Source: Pelobacter seleniigenes DSM 18267
GTDB lineage: Bacteria > Desulfobacterota > Desulfuromonadia > Desulfuromonadales > Geopsychrobacteraceae
Direction of reading: 5' to 3'
Assembly (NCBI RefSeq): GCF_000711225.1
Contig: NZ_JOMG01000004.1
Span: 558,001 to 622,000, forward strand
Length of the DNA: 64,000 nucleotides
In this document: in pieces, positions 9,606 to 18,213 of the stretch
Layout of the letters: every line of letters starts with the position of its first letter
How positions within the stretch are numbered: position 1 is the stretch's first letter
Position numbers and translations under genes: made by a program
Notes under the pieces: model-generated
Told to the model about the DNA's origin: nothing
The model's database searches: none
What the model saw: only the letters and a program-made list of their open reading frames with translations

Positions 9606-11036
9606 ATGACAGAATTCGACAGTAAAACAGAACAACGCCTGATGACCGACATTATGGAGCTTTTGGTCACGCATCATGCTGCCGAGCTATCGGAAGATGA
9701 TCTTGACCGTGAATTGATACAGGTTCAACAGGCCTTGCAGGACGCACGTACGTCTCATAAGGGACAGCTGCGCAAATCGGGCGAGCCCTATATTTTCCAC
9801 CCGCTTCGGGTCACGCACCTGGCCGCCCGCCATTGGATGGACTTCCCTTCCGTGATCGCTGCGCTCTTGCATGATGTCGTTGAAGATACTCCGGTGACGT
9901 TGGCCCAGGTGAGAAAAAAGTATGGTGAGGAGGTCGCCAACCTGGTTGACGGACTGACCAAGGTCACCTCCGAACTGATGAGCCGGGAAGACCTGAAAAA
10001 GGAAACTTATAAAAAAACCCTGCTGGTTGCCATTAACGATATCCGGGTTTTATGTTTGAAATTCTGGGATCGGATAGATAACCTCTGGACCATCGATGCG
10101 CTGCCGATGCATAAGCAGAAGCTGATTGCCGAGGAGACCCGTATGGTTTATGTTCCTCTCGCCCAGCACCTCGGCATGGGTTATGTCGCGACCGAGTTGG
10201 AATCCCTTTCTTACTCATTGTTATATCCAAAACGCGCTAAGAGTTACGGTGACAAAATTGCCCAGCTGCAGGAACAAAATCTGGAATTTCTGCGCAAACT
10301 CCGGGCGAAAATTAATAATTCCTGTGAAAAACATAAAATTTCAGTGCTGCTCAAAGACCGCTGGCGACCGTTTTCCGTCGCTGCGGCACAGGGGATGAGC
10401 CGGGGGTTTTCCACTCTGTTTACTCTGGAAGTTCAGGTTGATCGGATGATGGACGCCTATCTTTTTTTGGGGATTCTTCACGGACTCTTTCCGCCCATTC
10501 CGGGGAAATTGCGTGATCATCTGAACATGACGTCAAAGTACGGTTATCAGGCATTGAAGACTACCGTTCAGGCTGGGGAACATCGCTTGCGGGTCGAAAT
10601 CACCACCCGGAAACTGGCCCGCTTCAACGAATCGGGTGTGCTTGCTCCCGGCTTTAAATTTCGTCACGAGAATTTTCGGGAGCTGATGCGATCGCTTATG
10701 GAAGGGGAATCGGCGTTTGATACCGAATCCCTCAAGCTCGCTTCGGCGACGATCCAGGTTTACACTCCGCAAGGCGAGATCCGAACGCTGCCGGAAGGGA
10801 GCAGTGTTCTTGATTTTGCTTTTGAAATTCATGACTCTCTCGGTTTGCATGCCCGGCGCGGAATCATTAACGGGCGCACCCGACAATTAAAAACCCGCTT
10901 GATCGATGGCGACCAGATCGTTGTGGAAACCGCAGAGCAGCCGGAAGTTTTACCAAAATGGCTGGAGTGGGCCATCACCCCCAAGGCCAGGAACAGCATC
11001 CGTCGGTATCTGCGGAATAAAGTCAGGGCCGCATGA
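9606..11036 (+). CDS. RelA/SpoT-homologue with HD hydrolase domain and degenerate synthetase domain
   Basis: This 476-residue protein has the front part of a long RSH: an HD hydrolase domain (about residues 25-190), a region in the place of the (p)ppGpp synthetase domain (about 210-345) and a TGS domain (about 375-445, TPQGEIRTLPEGSSVLDFAF). The hydrolase landmarks are kept: RKSGEPYIFHPLRV, LLHDVVEDT (H89, D90, E93, D94) and a version of the ADRLHN motif reading FWDRIDN. The synthetase part has lost the usual KxxxSIYxKM and DLxAxRV motifs, and YQSLHT reads YQALKT. It is also shorter than full RelA/SpoT (about 700 residues) and lacks helical, ZBD and ACT regions. I infer a hydrolase-only or regulatory protein. 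Confidence 0.85.
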   Translation: MTEFDSKTEQRLMTDIMELLVTHHAAELSEDDLDRELIQVQQALQDARTSHKGQLRKSGEPYIFHPLRVTHLAARHWMDFPSVIAALLHDVVEDTPVTLAQVRKKYGEEVANLVDGLTKVTSELMSREDLKKETYKKTLLVAINDIRVLCLKFWDRIDNLWTIDALPMHKQKLIAEETRMVYVPLAQHLGMGYVATELESLSYSLLYPKRAKSYGDKIAQLQEQNLEFLRKLRAKINNSCEKHKISVLLKDRWRPFSVAAAQGMSRGFSTLFTLEVQVDRMMDAYLFLGILHGLFPPIPGKLRDHLNMTSKYGYQALKTTVQAGEHRLRVEITTRKLARFNESGVLAPGFKFRHENFRELMRSLMEGESAFDTESLKLASATIQVYTPQGEIRTLPEGSSVLDFAFEIHDSLGLHARRGIINGRTRQLKTRLIDGDQIVVETAEQPEVLPKWLEWAITPKARNSIRRYLRNKVRAA

Positions 11037-11052
11037 TGAAACGATTTTGCTG

Positions 11053-12108
11053 ATGAAACACAACCTCTTCTGGCTCGTATTTGCGGCTATTTTTCTTTCC
11101 TGCTTACCCGGAAACGTATTCGGAGGGCAGGTCAATACCTTTATTTATCATCGTTTCGATGAAACCCGATACCCTTCGACCGATATCTCTTCCGATATTT
11201 TCCGCCGCCAGCTTGAGTATGTCAGAGCTCATAATATTCAGGTCCTCTCCCTGGATGAGATCGCCCGTCGCCTCGCCGCTGGAGAGCCGTTACCCGATCA
11301 GGCGGTGGCTTTTTGTGTTGATGATGCTTTTGAATCGTTCTACAAGGTTGCCATGCCGATCATCCGTGAGTTCGGCTACCCGGTCACTCTCTTTGTCAAC
11401 AGTGACTCGGTTGGGGGCAAAGGGTATATGGGCTGGGATCAATTGCAGGATGTTGTCAGCCAAGGCATCACGATCGGTAATCACACGGCAACCCACGCTT
11501 ATCTGGTTGAAAAACAGCCAGGGGAGTCGCAAGAACAATGGCAACAGCGGGTCCGGGCGGATATCCTAGCCGCACAGACAGCCTTTCAGAAGCACCTGGG
11601 CCGCGTTGCGACCCTGTTTGCGTATCCTTACGGGGAATATTCGGCCAGTCTCGTCGATATCGTCAAAGACCTTGGGTTTAGCGCGGCTTTTGCCCAGCAG
11701 TCGGGCGTTATTCATTCCGGTTCCGACCGTTTCACCCTGCCGCGATTCCCGATGGGAGGGCCGTTTGCAACCATCGCCGGGTTTATCAGCAAGTTGAATA
11801 TGACCCCCCTGGTCATTGCTGACCAAAAGCCCTTTGACCCGGTGGTGCGGAACAACCCGCCCGAATTAAAATTACAGCTTCCTGCGGATTCAGCTTTTCG
11901 TCTGGGCTCGGCAAACTGTTTTGTGCAAGGGGAAAATAGCTGCCATATCGAAAAATTACTGGACCTGGGTGAAGGCTGGTATCGGGTTGTCGCTGAGAAA
12001 CCTTTGAGCGGGCGGCGGAATAAATATACCGTGACCTACCTGGATGTTCAGGGGCATTGGCACTGGTTCAGCCACCCCTGGATTCTGGCCGATCGTCCGG
12101 CTGATTAA
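11053..12108 (+). CDS. Secreted polysaccharide deacetylase
   Basis: This 351-residue protein has an N-terminal signal peptide (MKHNLFWLVFAAIFLSCLPGNVFGG) and a NodB-homology carbohydrate esterase 4 domain. The first motif reads FCVDDAFESF (Asp-Asp metal/catalytic pair in the TFDDG position), the second is the zinc-binding HTATH at about residues 143-147 (GNHTATHAYL), and the later catalytic motif is FAYPYGEYS. After the domain a C-terminal extension of about 90 residues has no recognised family. The substrate is probably an N-acetylated cell-wall or exported polysaccharide; this is inference. The frame is open upstream, but the start at 11053 gives the signal peptide and lies just after the RSH stop. 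Confidence 0.88.
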   Translation: MKHNLFWLVFAAIFLSCLPGNVFGGQVNTFIYHRFDETRYPSTDISSDIFRRQLEYVRAHNIQVLSLDEIARRLAAGEPLPDQAVAFCVDDAFESFYKVAMPIIREFGYPVTLFVNSDSVGGKGYMGWDQLQDVVSQGITIGNHTATHAYLVEKQPGESQEQWQQRVRADILAAQTAFQKHLGRVATLFAYPYGEYSASLVDIVKDLGFSAAFAQQSGVIHSGSDRFTLPRFPMGGPFATIAGFISKLNMTPLVIADQKPFDPVVRNNPPELKLQLPADSAFRLGSANCFVQGENSCHIEKLLDLGEGWYRVVAEKPLSGRRNKYTVTYLDVQGHWHWFSHPWILADRPAD

Positions 12109-12298
12109 TCTTCTTCACCAACGCAGTCTGCTGAGTTTTCGCTGATCGTCTTGATGGATTTGCTTTGCTGCTCCGGCGAGCGGTCGCAGAACCGGCATCC
12201 GCTTCAACCGAGTGAAGTACGCCCGGGTTTAAACGATCAGCAGGCGGTTTGAGCGCGACGACAGTGATCAACGGCGGGGGGAGGTTGGCTTGTTGCTC

Positions 12299-13204
12299 TC
12301 AGATGCTTGTGATTCGCAGTTTTGCCTGCGCCAGGCGATCCAGCCGGTTCTTGCGAATCATTGCCTTTAATTCGTTGACGTATTCCTCGCCCCTGACCGA
12401 ATAACGCAACAAGCCTTCAGCCAGAGCCAGCCCGTTGGGTTTCTTCCCCTCTTCGCGCAGCTGTTCGCGGATGTTACGGAGATCCCGATAGGCCGGGTGG
12501 GTGTTTAGATTGTGCAGGTAAGAGCGGACTGAATCGTATACGGTGTTAAATTTCTGCACCTCGTAAGTTTCGCCCTCGGGTCGGCCCAGAGGCACAATCC
12601 CTTGCCCGGGTTGGAACGTCCATTCCCCGAACAGGTTGTTGGCGACTCGTGAAAAGCGAGAGGTGCCCCAGGCTGATTCATTGGCCGCCTGGGCCAGGGC
12701 CAAGTCAGCAGGGATGATGTCGATCCGGCGCTGGAGTATCTCCAGGGTGGATTCGGTATCCTCCTGAGTAAACTTGACATCATAGCGGTCTGCCAGGGAG
12801 GCGAGGATATGTTCCTGGGCTGAATCGAGTTGCTGATGAGCTGTATAGGCCCTGCTGATTTTTTCCAGTTTCTGCCGCTCGTAGTGAATTTCGTTGTTGG
12901 CCAATAGGACCATCGGCAAAAGGGATTTAAGGAAGATGCTTTTTCTTTTCCTGCTGGAGTTGATTTCGGAAAGATCATCGGGCAGACTACGCAATATCAG
13001 CGGGGGGATGCCGTTTTCAATATTGTCAAGTCGATAACTGTAACGGTTGAATTTGGTTTCAAGATCCCGATAGGAGGTTTCCCCTAAAATCTGGACCTCG
13101 GGACCTCGGTAAACCGGAGCCGAACTCTCTGTGCAGCTTGCCACCAGCAGGCCGATGACGAAAACCAGTGGAAGCAGATATGTGTTTGATTTTATTCGTT
13201 TCAT
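12299..13204 (-). CDS. Bax-like lipoprotein with glucosaminidase domain
   Basis: This 301-residue lipoprotein has a lipobox (LLVASC, lipidated Cys at residue 24). The C-terminal half matches the Bax/glucosaminidase family related to beta-N-acetylglucosaminidases that cut peptidoglycan. Its catalytic glutamate lies in LAQAANESAWGTSRFSR, followed by ANNLFGEW and FNTVYDSVRSYLHNLNTHPAYR. The first 100 residues are a helical region carrying the IPPLILRSLPDDL segment also found in Bax. It probably acts on murein from the periplasmic face. It is transcribed alone on the minus strand, between plus-strand genes on either side. Confidence 0.88.
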   Translation of the reverse strand: MKRIKSNTYLLPLVFVIGLLVASCTESSAPVYRGPEVQILGETSYRDLETKFNRYSYRLDNIENGIPPLILRSLPDDLSEINSSRKRKSIFLKSLLPMVLLANNEIHYERQKLEKISRAYTAHQQLDSAQEHILASLADRYDVKFTQEDTESTLEILQRRIDIIPADLALAQAANESAWGTSRFSRVANNLFGEWTFQPGQGIVPLGRPEGETYEVQKFNTVYDSVRSYLHNLNTHPAYRDLRNIREQLREEGKKPNGLALAEGLLRYSVRGEEYVNELKAMIRKNRLDRLAQAKLRITSI

Positions 13205-13359
13205 AATGTAATGAGTGGTACGCCGCTATGCAGCGACAGCGGATTTTTATATAGAAAATAACGACATCTGTCAACTCTCGAATGATCTTTTTCTTTATAT
13301 TTTACAATAACTTTAGTAAAAATCGATAATTCCGGTTATTTTTTCAGCGGAGGCTTAAT

Positions 13360-13779
13360 ATGAGGTCATTTAGAAAGGAGCTGTCTTTCAATATTCCCAG
13401 CCGGCGAGGCTTTGTCAACATCACCGCACGGGTCCGGGAGTGTCTGCAGGAAAGCGGGATCCGCGAAGGCCTTTTGCTGTGCAATGCCATGCACATCACC
13501 GCGTCTGTTTTTATCAATGATGATGAGTCCGGGCTTCATCATGACTTTGAGCGTTGGCTCGAACAGCTTGCTCCGCATCAGCCCCTCGATCTTTATCGGC
13601 ATAATAATACCGGTGAAGATAACGGTGATGCTCATTTGAAAAGAACGGTCATGGGGCGTGAGGTTGTCGTTGCGGTGACTGGGGGACAGCTCGATTTCGG
13701 TCCCTGGGAACAAATTTTTTATGGCGAGTTTGACGGGCGCAGAAAAAAAAGAGTCCTGGTGAAAATTATTGGCGAGTGA
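13360..13779 (+). CDS. YjbQ/UPF0047 family protein
   Basis: This 139-residue protein matches the single-domain YjbQ family (UPF0047), a homotrimer with a conserved metal-site-like pocket. Some members have weak thiamine-phosphate synthase activity in E. coli genetic tests. Landmarks are [46 protein letters not shown] (conserved His, Asp and Glu) and [37 protein letters not shown]. The length is typical of the family. The true role is unsettled. Confidence 0.9.
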   Translation: MRSFRKELSFNIPSRRGFVNITARVRECLQESGIREGLLLCNAMHITASVFINDDESGLHHDFERWLEQLAPHQPLDLYRHNNTGEDNGDAHLKRTVMGREVVVAVTGGQLDFGPWEQIFYGEFDGRRKKRVLVKIIGE

Positions 13780-13840
13780 CTCCGGAATCATGGTTGTGCT
13801 AACATTCAGAAAATGAAATATTGTTTTATGGAGTGAGGGA

Positions 13841-14005
13841 ATGGAGACGATCAAAACTGCAAGTTTCGAGTATCTCATCAGTCTTGCCAAGGAGAATCCG
13901 GGCGGCGGATTTACGTTTGCCCTGGACGGGGAGACTTATCAAATCCAGGACGTATTGGAAATTTCCAGAATCGCCGAAAAGCATGGCTACATCGTGATCT
14001 ATTGA
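13841..14005 (+). CDS. Small hypothetical protein (54 residues)
   Basis: A short frame runs from ATG 13841 to TGA 14005 with GAGGGA directly before it. The protein starts METIKTASFEYLISLAKEN and ends AEKHGYIVIY. It is soluble, with balanced charge and no signal or membrane segment. I do not recognise a family. It sits between yjbQ and the ferritin-like gene on the same strand, and its codon usage looks like that of its neighbours, so it is probably a real gene. Confidence 0.55.
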   Translation: METIKTASFEYLISLAKENPGGGFTFALDGETYQIQDVLEISRIAEKHGYIVIY

Positions 14006-14113
14006 TCATGGTTCCTGGTTTGATGGGGCGATGACTGAAGTGTATGCATCGACCTGAATAGCTGATTTCGTATTTCATGAACCTCTTAATGATATCGACT
14101 AAAGGAGAAGGCG

Positions 14114-14614
14114 ATGAGCAGTGATCAGGGAAGCGGAACGGAGTCTGTTAAAGCGGTATGTTACACGCTTGAAGTTGCGTTGGAAAAGGCGATTGCCATG
14201 GAAGAGCGTGGCTTTCGCAATTATTTGAAAGCTATCCAACTGGTTAAAGACCGTCAAGGCAAAGCTATTCTGAGGGATGCGGCCAAGGAAGAGCTTGACC
14301 ACAAACAACGCATTGAACTTGCCTTACTGGAAGGGCATGACAGCAATGCCGCCATCCTGCATCAAGAACTGCCGACCATGAACCTTGACTACGTTTTTGA
14401 GCAGAAGGAGATTTCCCCGGATGCCGATGCCAGGACTGCTCTGGCATATGCCATTCATTTGGAAAAACAGGCGGTTGATTTTTATAAGGCCTTGATCAGC
14501 GGTTGCGAGGGCGCACCCATGGCTGGCCTGTTCAAGCGTTTGCTGGCCGACGAAACGCGCCATTTGAAAAATCTTGAGGATTTTTATGAGCGCTATTTTT
14601 TGACTGAGAACTGA
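14114..14614 (+). CDS. Ferritin-like / rubrerythrin-family protein
   Basis: This 166-residue all-helical protein carries two ExxH-type diiron motifs characteristic of the ferritin-like superfamily: EERGFRNYLKA followed by EELDHKQRIE in the first half, and HLEKQAVDFYKAL followed by DETRHLKNLEDFYE in the second. It lacks the rubredoxin domain of classical rubrerythrins. Such proteins are common in anaerobic deltaproteobacteria and are linked to peroxide or iron handling. The start is supported by AAAGGAGAAGGCG just upstream. A strong terminator follows. Confidence 0.88.
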   Translation: MSSDQGSGTESVKAVCYTLEVALEKAIAMEERGFRNYLKAIQLVKDRQGKAILRDAAKEELDHKQRIELALLEGHDSNAAILHQELPTMNLDYVFEQKEISPDADARTALAYAIHLEKQAVDFYKALISGCEGAPMAGLFKRLLADETRHLKNLEDFYERYFLTEN

Positions 14615-14647
14615 ACCAAGGATTGTTCAGCCAAGCTTATTATCAGT

Positions 14648-14686
14648 ACAGCTCCCGGAGTGTTTCCGCCGGGAGCTGTGTTTTTA
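14648..14686 (+). terminator. Rho-independent terminator after ferritin-like gene
   Basis: A perfect 11-base stem ACAGCTCCCGG (14648-14658) / CCGGGAGCTGT (14669-14679) with a 10-base loop is followed by GTTTTTA. Confidence 0.9.
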
Positions 14687-14797
14687 TCCGTAGCGACAAA
14701 ATATTTTCCATTGACCAGGGCCGCATTGCGGGGGACTTGAAGGCAGCGCAAGGGAGGGTACACTTTATAAAGAAGGGGATCGCGGAAGGTAGTTGCT

Positions 14798-15025
14798 ATG
14801 GATACAAATCTGGTCATGGCCATATTTGCCGTTTATATTGTTTGCGTCTCCTTACTGCGCCTGTTGTCCGAACGGGAATATTTTCGCCTCACCGCCATGA
14901 AGAAAATCTGGGGCCGCAGTCGCGGCCTGCTCCTGCACTTTCTCACCAATGTGATCCTTCCTCTGTTGTTCGCGCTGATTTATTTTTGCCGTGGGATTTT
15001 GGCGCTAGCAGCGGTTTCGTTCTGA
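14798..15025 (+). CDS. Small membrane protein, unknown function
   Basis: This 75-residue protein has two hydrophobic segments (about residues 4-20 and 46-72) separated by a basic stretch (SEREYFRLTAMKKIWGRSRG), suggesting a hairpin in the inner membrane with a cytoplasmic loop. No family is recognised. It lies between a terminator and htpG on the same strand. GGAAGG lies 10 bases before the ATG. Confidence 0.55.
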   Translation: MDTNLVMAIFAVYIVCVSLLRLLSEREYFRLTAMKKIWGRSRGLLLHFLTNVILPLLFALIYFCRGILALAAVSF

Positions 15026-15104
15026 ACTCGCTCGTTGGTGTTCTTTCTCGCCGGAAATCTTTGCAATTCTCATCTCCTGCTGCTTTGATCCCATAATACC
15101 CACC

Positions 15105-15132
15105 TTGACAAAGTTCCCTTCAATTCTTATTC
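15105..15132 (+). promoter_or_regulatory. Possible promoter of htpG
   Basis: CTTGACA (TTGACA at 15105-15110) is followed after 16 bases by TTATTC (15127-15132), upstream of htpG. The -35 also fits the start of a heat-shock sigma-32 site (CTTGAA-like), but no CCCCAT-type -10 is present, so a housekeeping promoter is the simpler reading. Confidence 0.4.
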
Positions 15133-15180
15133 TTATTGATTGCTTAATCAAAACAATTATTTAAACAAGGAGGACGACAT

Positions 15181-17019
15181 ATGTCAGAAGAGATGAACAG
15201 GGAAGAAGGCAGTATTTCCATTCATACGGAAAATATCTTTCCGATCATCAAGAAATGGTTGTACAGCGACAAGGATATCTTTCTCAGGGAATTGGTTTCC
15301 AATGCCGTTGATGCGATCCATAAGTTGCAGAATATCAACCTTATCGAAGGGCTCAAGCTTACGGATGAGTACAAAGTTGATATCCATATCGACAAGGACG
15401 CCGGAACCCTGACGATCAGCGATAACGGGATCGGCATGACGGCGGATGAAGTCCGCAAATATATAAATCAGGTTGCATTTTCTTCTGCCGAAGACTTTGT
15501 TGAAAAGTTCAAGGATCTTGAAGATAAAAACCAGATTATCGGTCATTTTGGCCTCGGGTTTTATTCCAGTTTCATGGTGGCCAATCAAGTTGAAATTAAG
15601 ACCCTGTCTTATCAGCAAGATGCCGAGGCTGTGCACTGGACCTGCTCGGGTACGACCAGCTATACCTTGGAAAAGACCGAGAAAAAGGGGCGTGGAACCG
15701 ACGTTACCCTGAAGCTGAACGACGATGAAAAAGAATTTCTCGACCCTGCCAGGGTTCGGGAAATCCTCAAGAAATTCTGTAATTTCCTGCCGGTATCCAT
15801 CTCTTTGGAAGGTGCTGAGGTCAACGACAAAAATCCGCTCTGGACCCGTGCGGCTTCCGAGGTGAGCGAAGAAGAATATAAAGAGTTCTACCGCAAGCTG
15901 TATCCGATGTCGGACGAACCCTTGTTCTGGATTCATTTGAACATCGATTTTCCTTTCAATCTGAAAGGGATCGTTTATTTCCCGCGCCTGCATAATGAGT
16001 TTGACCTGACCAAGAGTCATATCAAGCTGTTCTGCAACCAGGTGTTTGTGTCCGACAACACCCCGGAACTGATCCCGGAATTCCTCACTCCGCTGCAAGG
16101 CTGTCTGGATGCCCCTGATCTGCCCCTCAATGTGTCGCGCAGTTATCTGCAGAACGAACCCCAGGTCCGGAAGATTCGCGAAGTCATCAGCGGGCGGGTG
16201 GCCGCGAAGATTGTTGAGCTGGCCAAAATGGAGCGTGAGCAGTTTGTGCCGATTTGGGAAGATATTCATACCTTCGTCAAGTATGGCATGATGCGCGAAG
16301 ACAAGTTCTATGACAAAGTCAAGGATCGGGTCATTTACCGGACCACGGCAGAAGACAAGTACACGACGCTGCCGGAATACCTGGAACGGGCCAAGGACAA
16401 TCACGAAAACAAGGTTTATTATGCCAATGATGAAGGGGCGCAGGCCACCTACCTGAAGCTGTTCAAGTCACAGGGGATGGAAGCCTTGATCCTTGATTCG
16501 ATGATCGATAGCCACTTTATCCAGTTTTTGGAATCGAAAAATACCGATCTCAAGTTTGAACGGGTCGATTCCGACATCACTGAAAACCTGCTTGAACAGG
16601 ATGCCGGTAAGAAGATCGTCAGCGGACCGGACAATAAAACCAAGGAAGAGCGGATTGAGCAGGTTTTTAAAGACAAGCTTGATATCAAAGGGCTGTCGGT
16701 GCGGGTTGAGACCCTCAAGGATGATTCTGTGCCGGGGATGATCCTGCTCAACGAGCAGTCGCGGCGACTCAAGGAAATGATGCGGACCATGGGGCAAGGG
16801 GAGATGCCGGATATGTTTTCCGAGCACACCCTGATGGTGAATACGGCCAGCCCGGCGGTTGCAAAAATCCTGAAACTGCAGGACGAAGGCGATGCCGAAA
16901 CTGCAGGATTGCTGATTGAACAGATTTATGACCTGGCCATGTTGTCCCATCAGGCGATCAGCAAGGAGCGCATGGCCGGCTTCCTGGAACGCAGCAGCAA
17001 GCTGATCGGTATGATCTGA
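15181..17019 (+). CDS. htpG: Molecular chaperone HtpG (Hsp90)
   Basis: This 612-residue cytosolic Hsp90 has all three domains. The N-terminal GHKL ATPase domain carries RELVSNAVDAIHKL (catalytic Glu and Mg-binding Asn), ISDNGIGMT, and the lid region GHFGLGFYSSFMVA. The middle domain contains the WTRAASEVSEEEYKEFY segment and LPLNVSRSYLQ with the catalytic-loop Arg. The C-terminal dimerisation domain ends near residue 610. The length is close to the E. coli protein. A strong ribosome site (AAGGAGG) precedes the ATG by 7 bases. It stands alone between a small membrane protein and minus-strand genes. Confidence 0.97.
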   Translation: MSEEMNREEGSISIHTENIFPIIKKWLYSDKDIFLRELVSNAVDAIHKLQNINLIEGLKLTDEYKVDIHIDKDAGTLTISDNGIGMTADEVRKYINQVAFSSAEDFVEKFKDLEDKNQIIGHFGLGFYSSFMVANQVEIKTLSYQQDAEAVHWTCSGTTSYTLEKTEKKGRGTDVTLKLNDDEKEFLDPARVREILKKFCNFLPVSISLEGAEVNDKNPLWTRAASEVSEEEYKEFYRKLYPMSDEPLFWIHLNIDFPFNLKGIVYFPRLHNEFDLTKSHIKLFCNQVFVSDNTPELIPEFLTPLQGCLDAPDLPLNVSRSYLQNEPQVRKIREVISGRVAAKIVELAKMEREQFVPIWEDIHTFVKYGMMREDKFYDKVKDRVIYRTTAEDKYTTLPEYLERAKDNHENKVYYANDEGAQATYLKLFKSQGMEALILDSMIDSHFIQFLESKNTDLKFERVDSDITENLLEQDAGKKIVSGPDNKTKEERIEQVFKDKLDIKGLSVRVETLKDDSVPGMILLNEQSRRLKEMMRTMGQGEMPDMFSEHTLMVNTASPAVAKILKLQDEGDAETAGLLIEQIYDLAMLSHQAISKERMAGFLERSSKLIGMI

Positions 17020-17040
17020 TTCCTGGTTAAATGTGCTTAT

Positions 17041-17066
17041 GGCAGGCTGTTGAAAAACAGCCTGCC
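17041..17066 (+). terminator. Hairpin behind htpG
   Basis: A perfect 11-base stem GGCAGGCTGTT / AACAGCCTGCC closes a GAAA tetraloop 22 bases past the htpG stop. There is no T run directly after it; a CTTTTT lies 17 bases further on. It may act as a terminator for htpG or protect the 3' end of the transcript. Confidence 0.6.
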
Positions 17067-17109
17067 AAGCCTCAGCTTGGACTTTTTCAGCAACCCGCCA
17101 AGGGGGGGA

Positions 17110-17592
17110 TTATGCAGGGTCGGCAAGCTGCCCGGTCTGGCGGAGCGCTTCATAGAGAATAATCGCTGCAGAGTTGGCCAGATTCAGGCTGCGCACAGCA
17201 GAATTGAAGATAGGGATTCGTAGCGCGTGTTCCTGCTCCGCTTCGAGCAGATCCTCTGGAAGACCCTTGGTCTCCTTGCCGAATACCAGAAAATCTCCCG
17301 TGGAAAATTCCACCTGCGTATAATTCCGGCTGGCTTTTTTGGAGGTGTACCAGAACTTTGCATCAGGATGCTGTTGTTTTAATTCCGCAAAGCTATCCCA
17401 GCGGGACAGCTTCACTTCCGGCCAGTAATCCAGCCCGGCCCGTTTCAGATGTTTGTCATCCAAAGAAAAACCGAGGGTTCCCACCAAGTGGAGATGGGTG
17501 CCGGTGGCGGCGCACAGGCGACCGATATTCCCGGTGTTGGGGGGGATTTCCGGCTCGATCAGAACAATATGAAAAGGGGTAAGGTCTCGCAT
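17110..17592 (-). CDS. trmL: tRNA (cytidine/uridine-34 2'-O)-methyltransferase TrmL
   Basis: This SPOUT-class methyltransferase modifies the wobble base of tRNA-Leu isoacceptors in E. coli. It begins with FHIVLIEPEIPPNTGNIGRLCA, continues with the family segment LVGTLGFSLDDKHLKRAGLDYW, and ends with the trefoil-knot SAM site FGKETKGLPEDLL and IPIFNSAVRSLNLANSAAIILYEALRQ. It has 160 residues from the ATG at 17592. An ATG at 17610 would add six residues, and neither start has a strong ribosome site. It faces htpG convergently. Confidence 0.93.
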   Translation of the reverse strand: MRDLTPFHIVLIEPEIPPNTGNIGRLCAATGTHLHLVGTLGFSLDDKHLKRAGLDYWPEVKLSRWDSFAELKQQHPDAKFWYTSKKASRNYTQVEFSTGDFLVFGKETKGLPEDLLEAEQEHALRIPIFNSAVRSLNLANSAAIILYEALRQTGQLADPA

Positions 17593-17648
17593 AGCGCGGA
17601 ACCATAGCATAAACAGGTCAACCGGGGGAAGAAAATGCTGCGATCGAT

Positions 17649-17873
17649 TTATGAGAAACCGATAGAGGCCTCAAGCTCAAGATTCCGCCGCCGTCGTTCC
17701 GGGCCGGCATAAGACGGCCGCCATCTTTTGCCGCGGACCTGGTCCGAATCGACATCCACCCAGCCATCGCTGCGCTTGAACTTCTCGATCCTGTTCTCTT
17801 CAATCAGTTTGGTTAGGAGGAATTCTTTCACCATATCGTGTCTGCCGTCTGGATAGATCACTGGAATTAGCAT
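17649..17873 (-). CDS. Small GSU3473-type protein
   Basis: This 74-residue soluble protein begins MLIPVIYPDGRHDMVKEFLL and continues with FKRSDGWVDVDSDQVRGK and YAGPERRRR. That matches a short family found in Geobacter relatives (named after GSU3473), whose role is not known. The start at 17873 is chosen over the longer frame because AAGGAG lies 6 bases upstream and the conserved part begins there. It is one of the taxonomic hints for the window. Confidence 0.8.
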   Translation of the reverse strand: MLIPVIYPDGRHDMVKEFLLTKLIEENRIEKFKRSDGWVDVDSDQVRGKRWRPSYAGPERRRRNLELEASIGFS

Positions 17874-18213
17874 CAATTGCTCCTTGGCCGGGACATATAT
17901 ACACACCAAACGCGGCATCAAAAATATAAAAAAATACTGTTTGTGATCAACTATGCAATATTGTTGCCTTCTTTTTAACATGCTGGGATCGCGAATGTTT
18001 TTGTTATGGAATAGACTTTTGTCGGAAAAACTTACAGATGAAAAGCCTAAACGGTATATCCTTGGCAGGCCGTCGAAAGCAGCCCGCTGAATCTATGGAT
18101 AGTTGGGGAATTTAATGGCAGATAATCAACTCATTGATTTTGTGAGGTCGAGGCAATCGCATTTCGCCCGATTGTGTTTAACGAAGTCTCCCAGCGAACT
18201 CTTCACCAACCCG

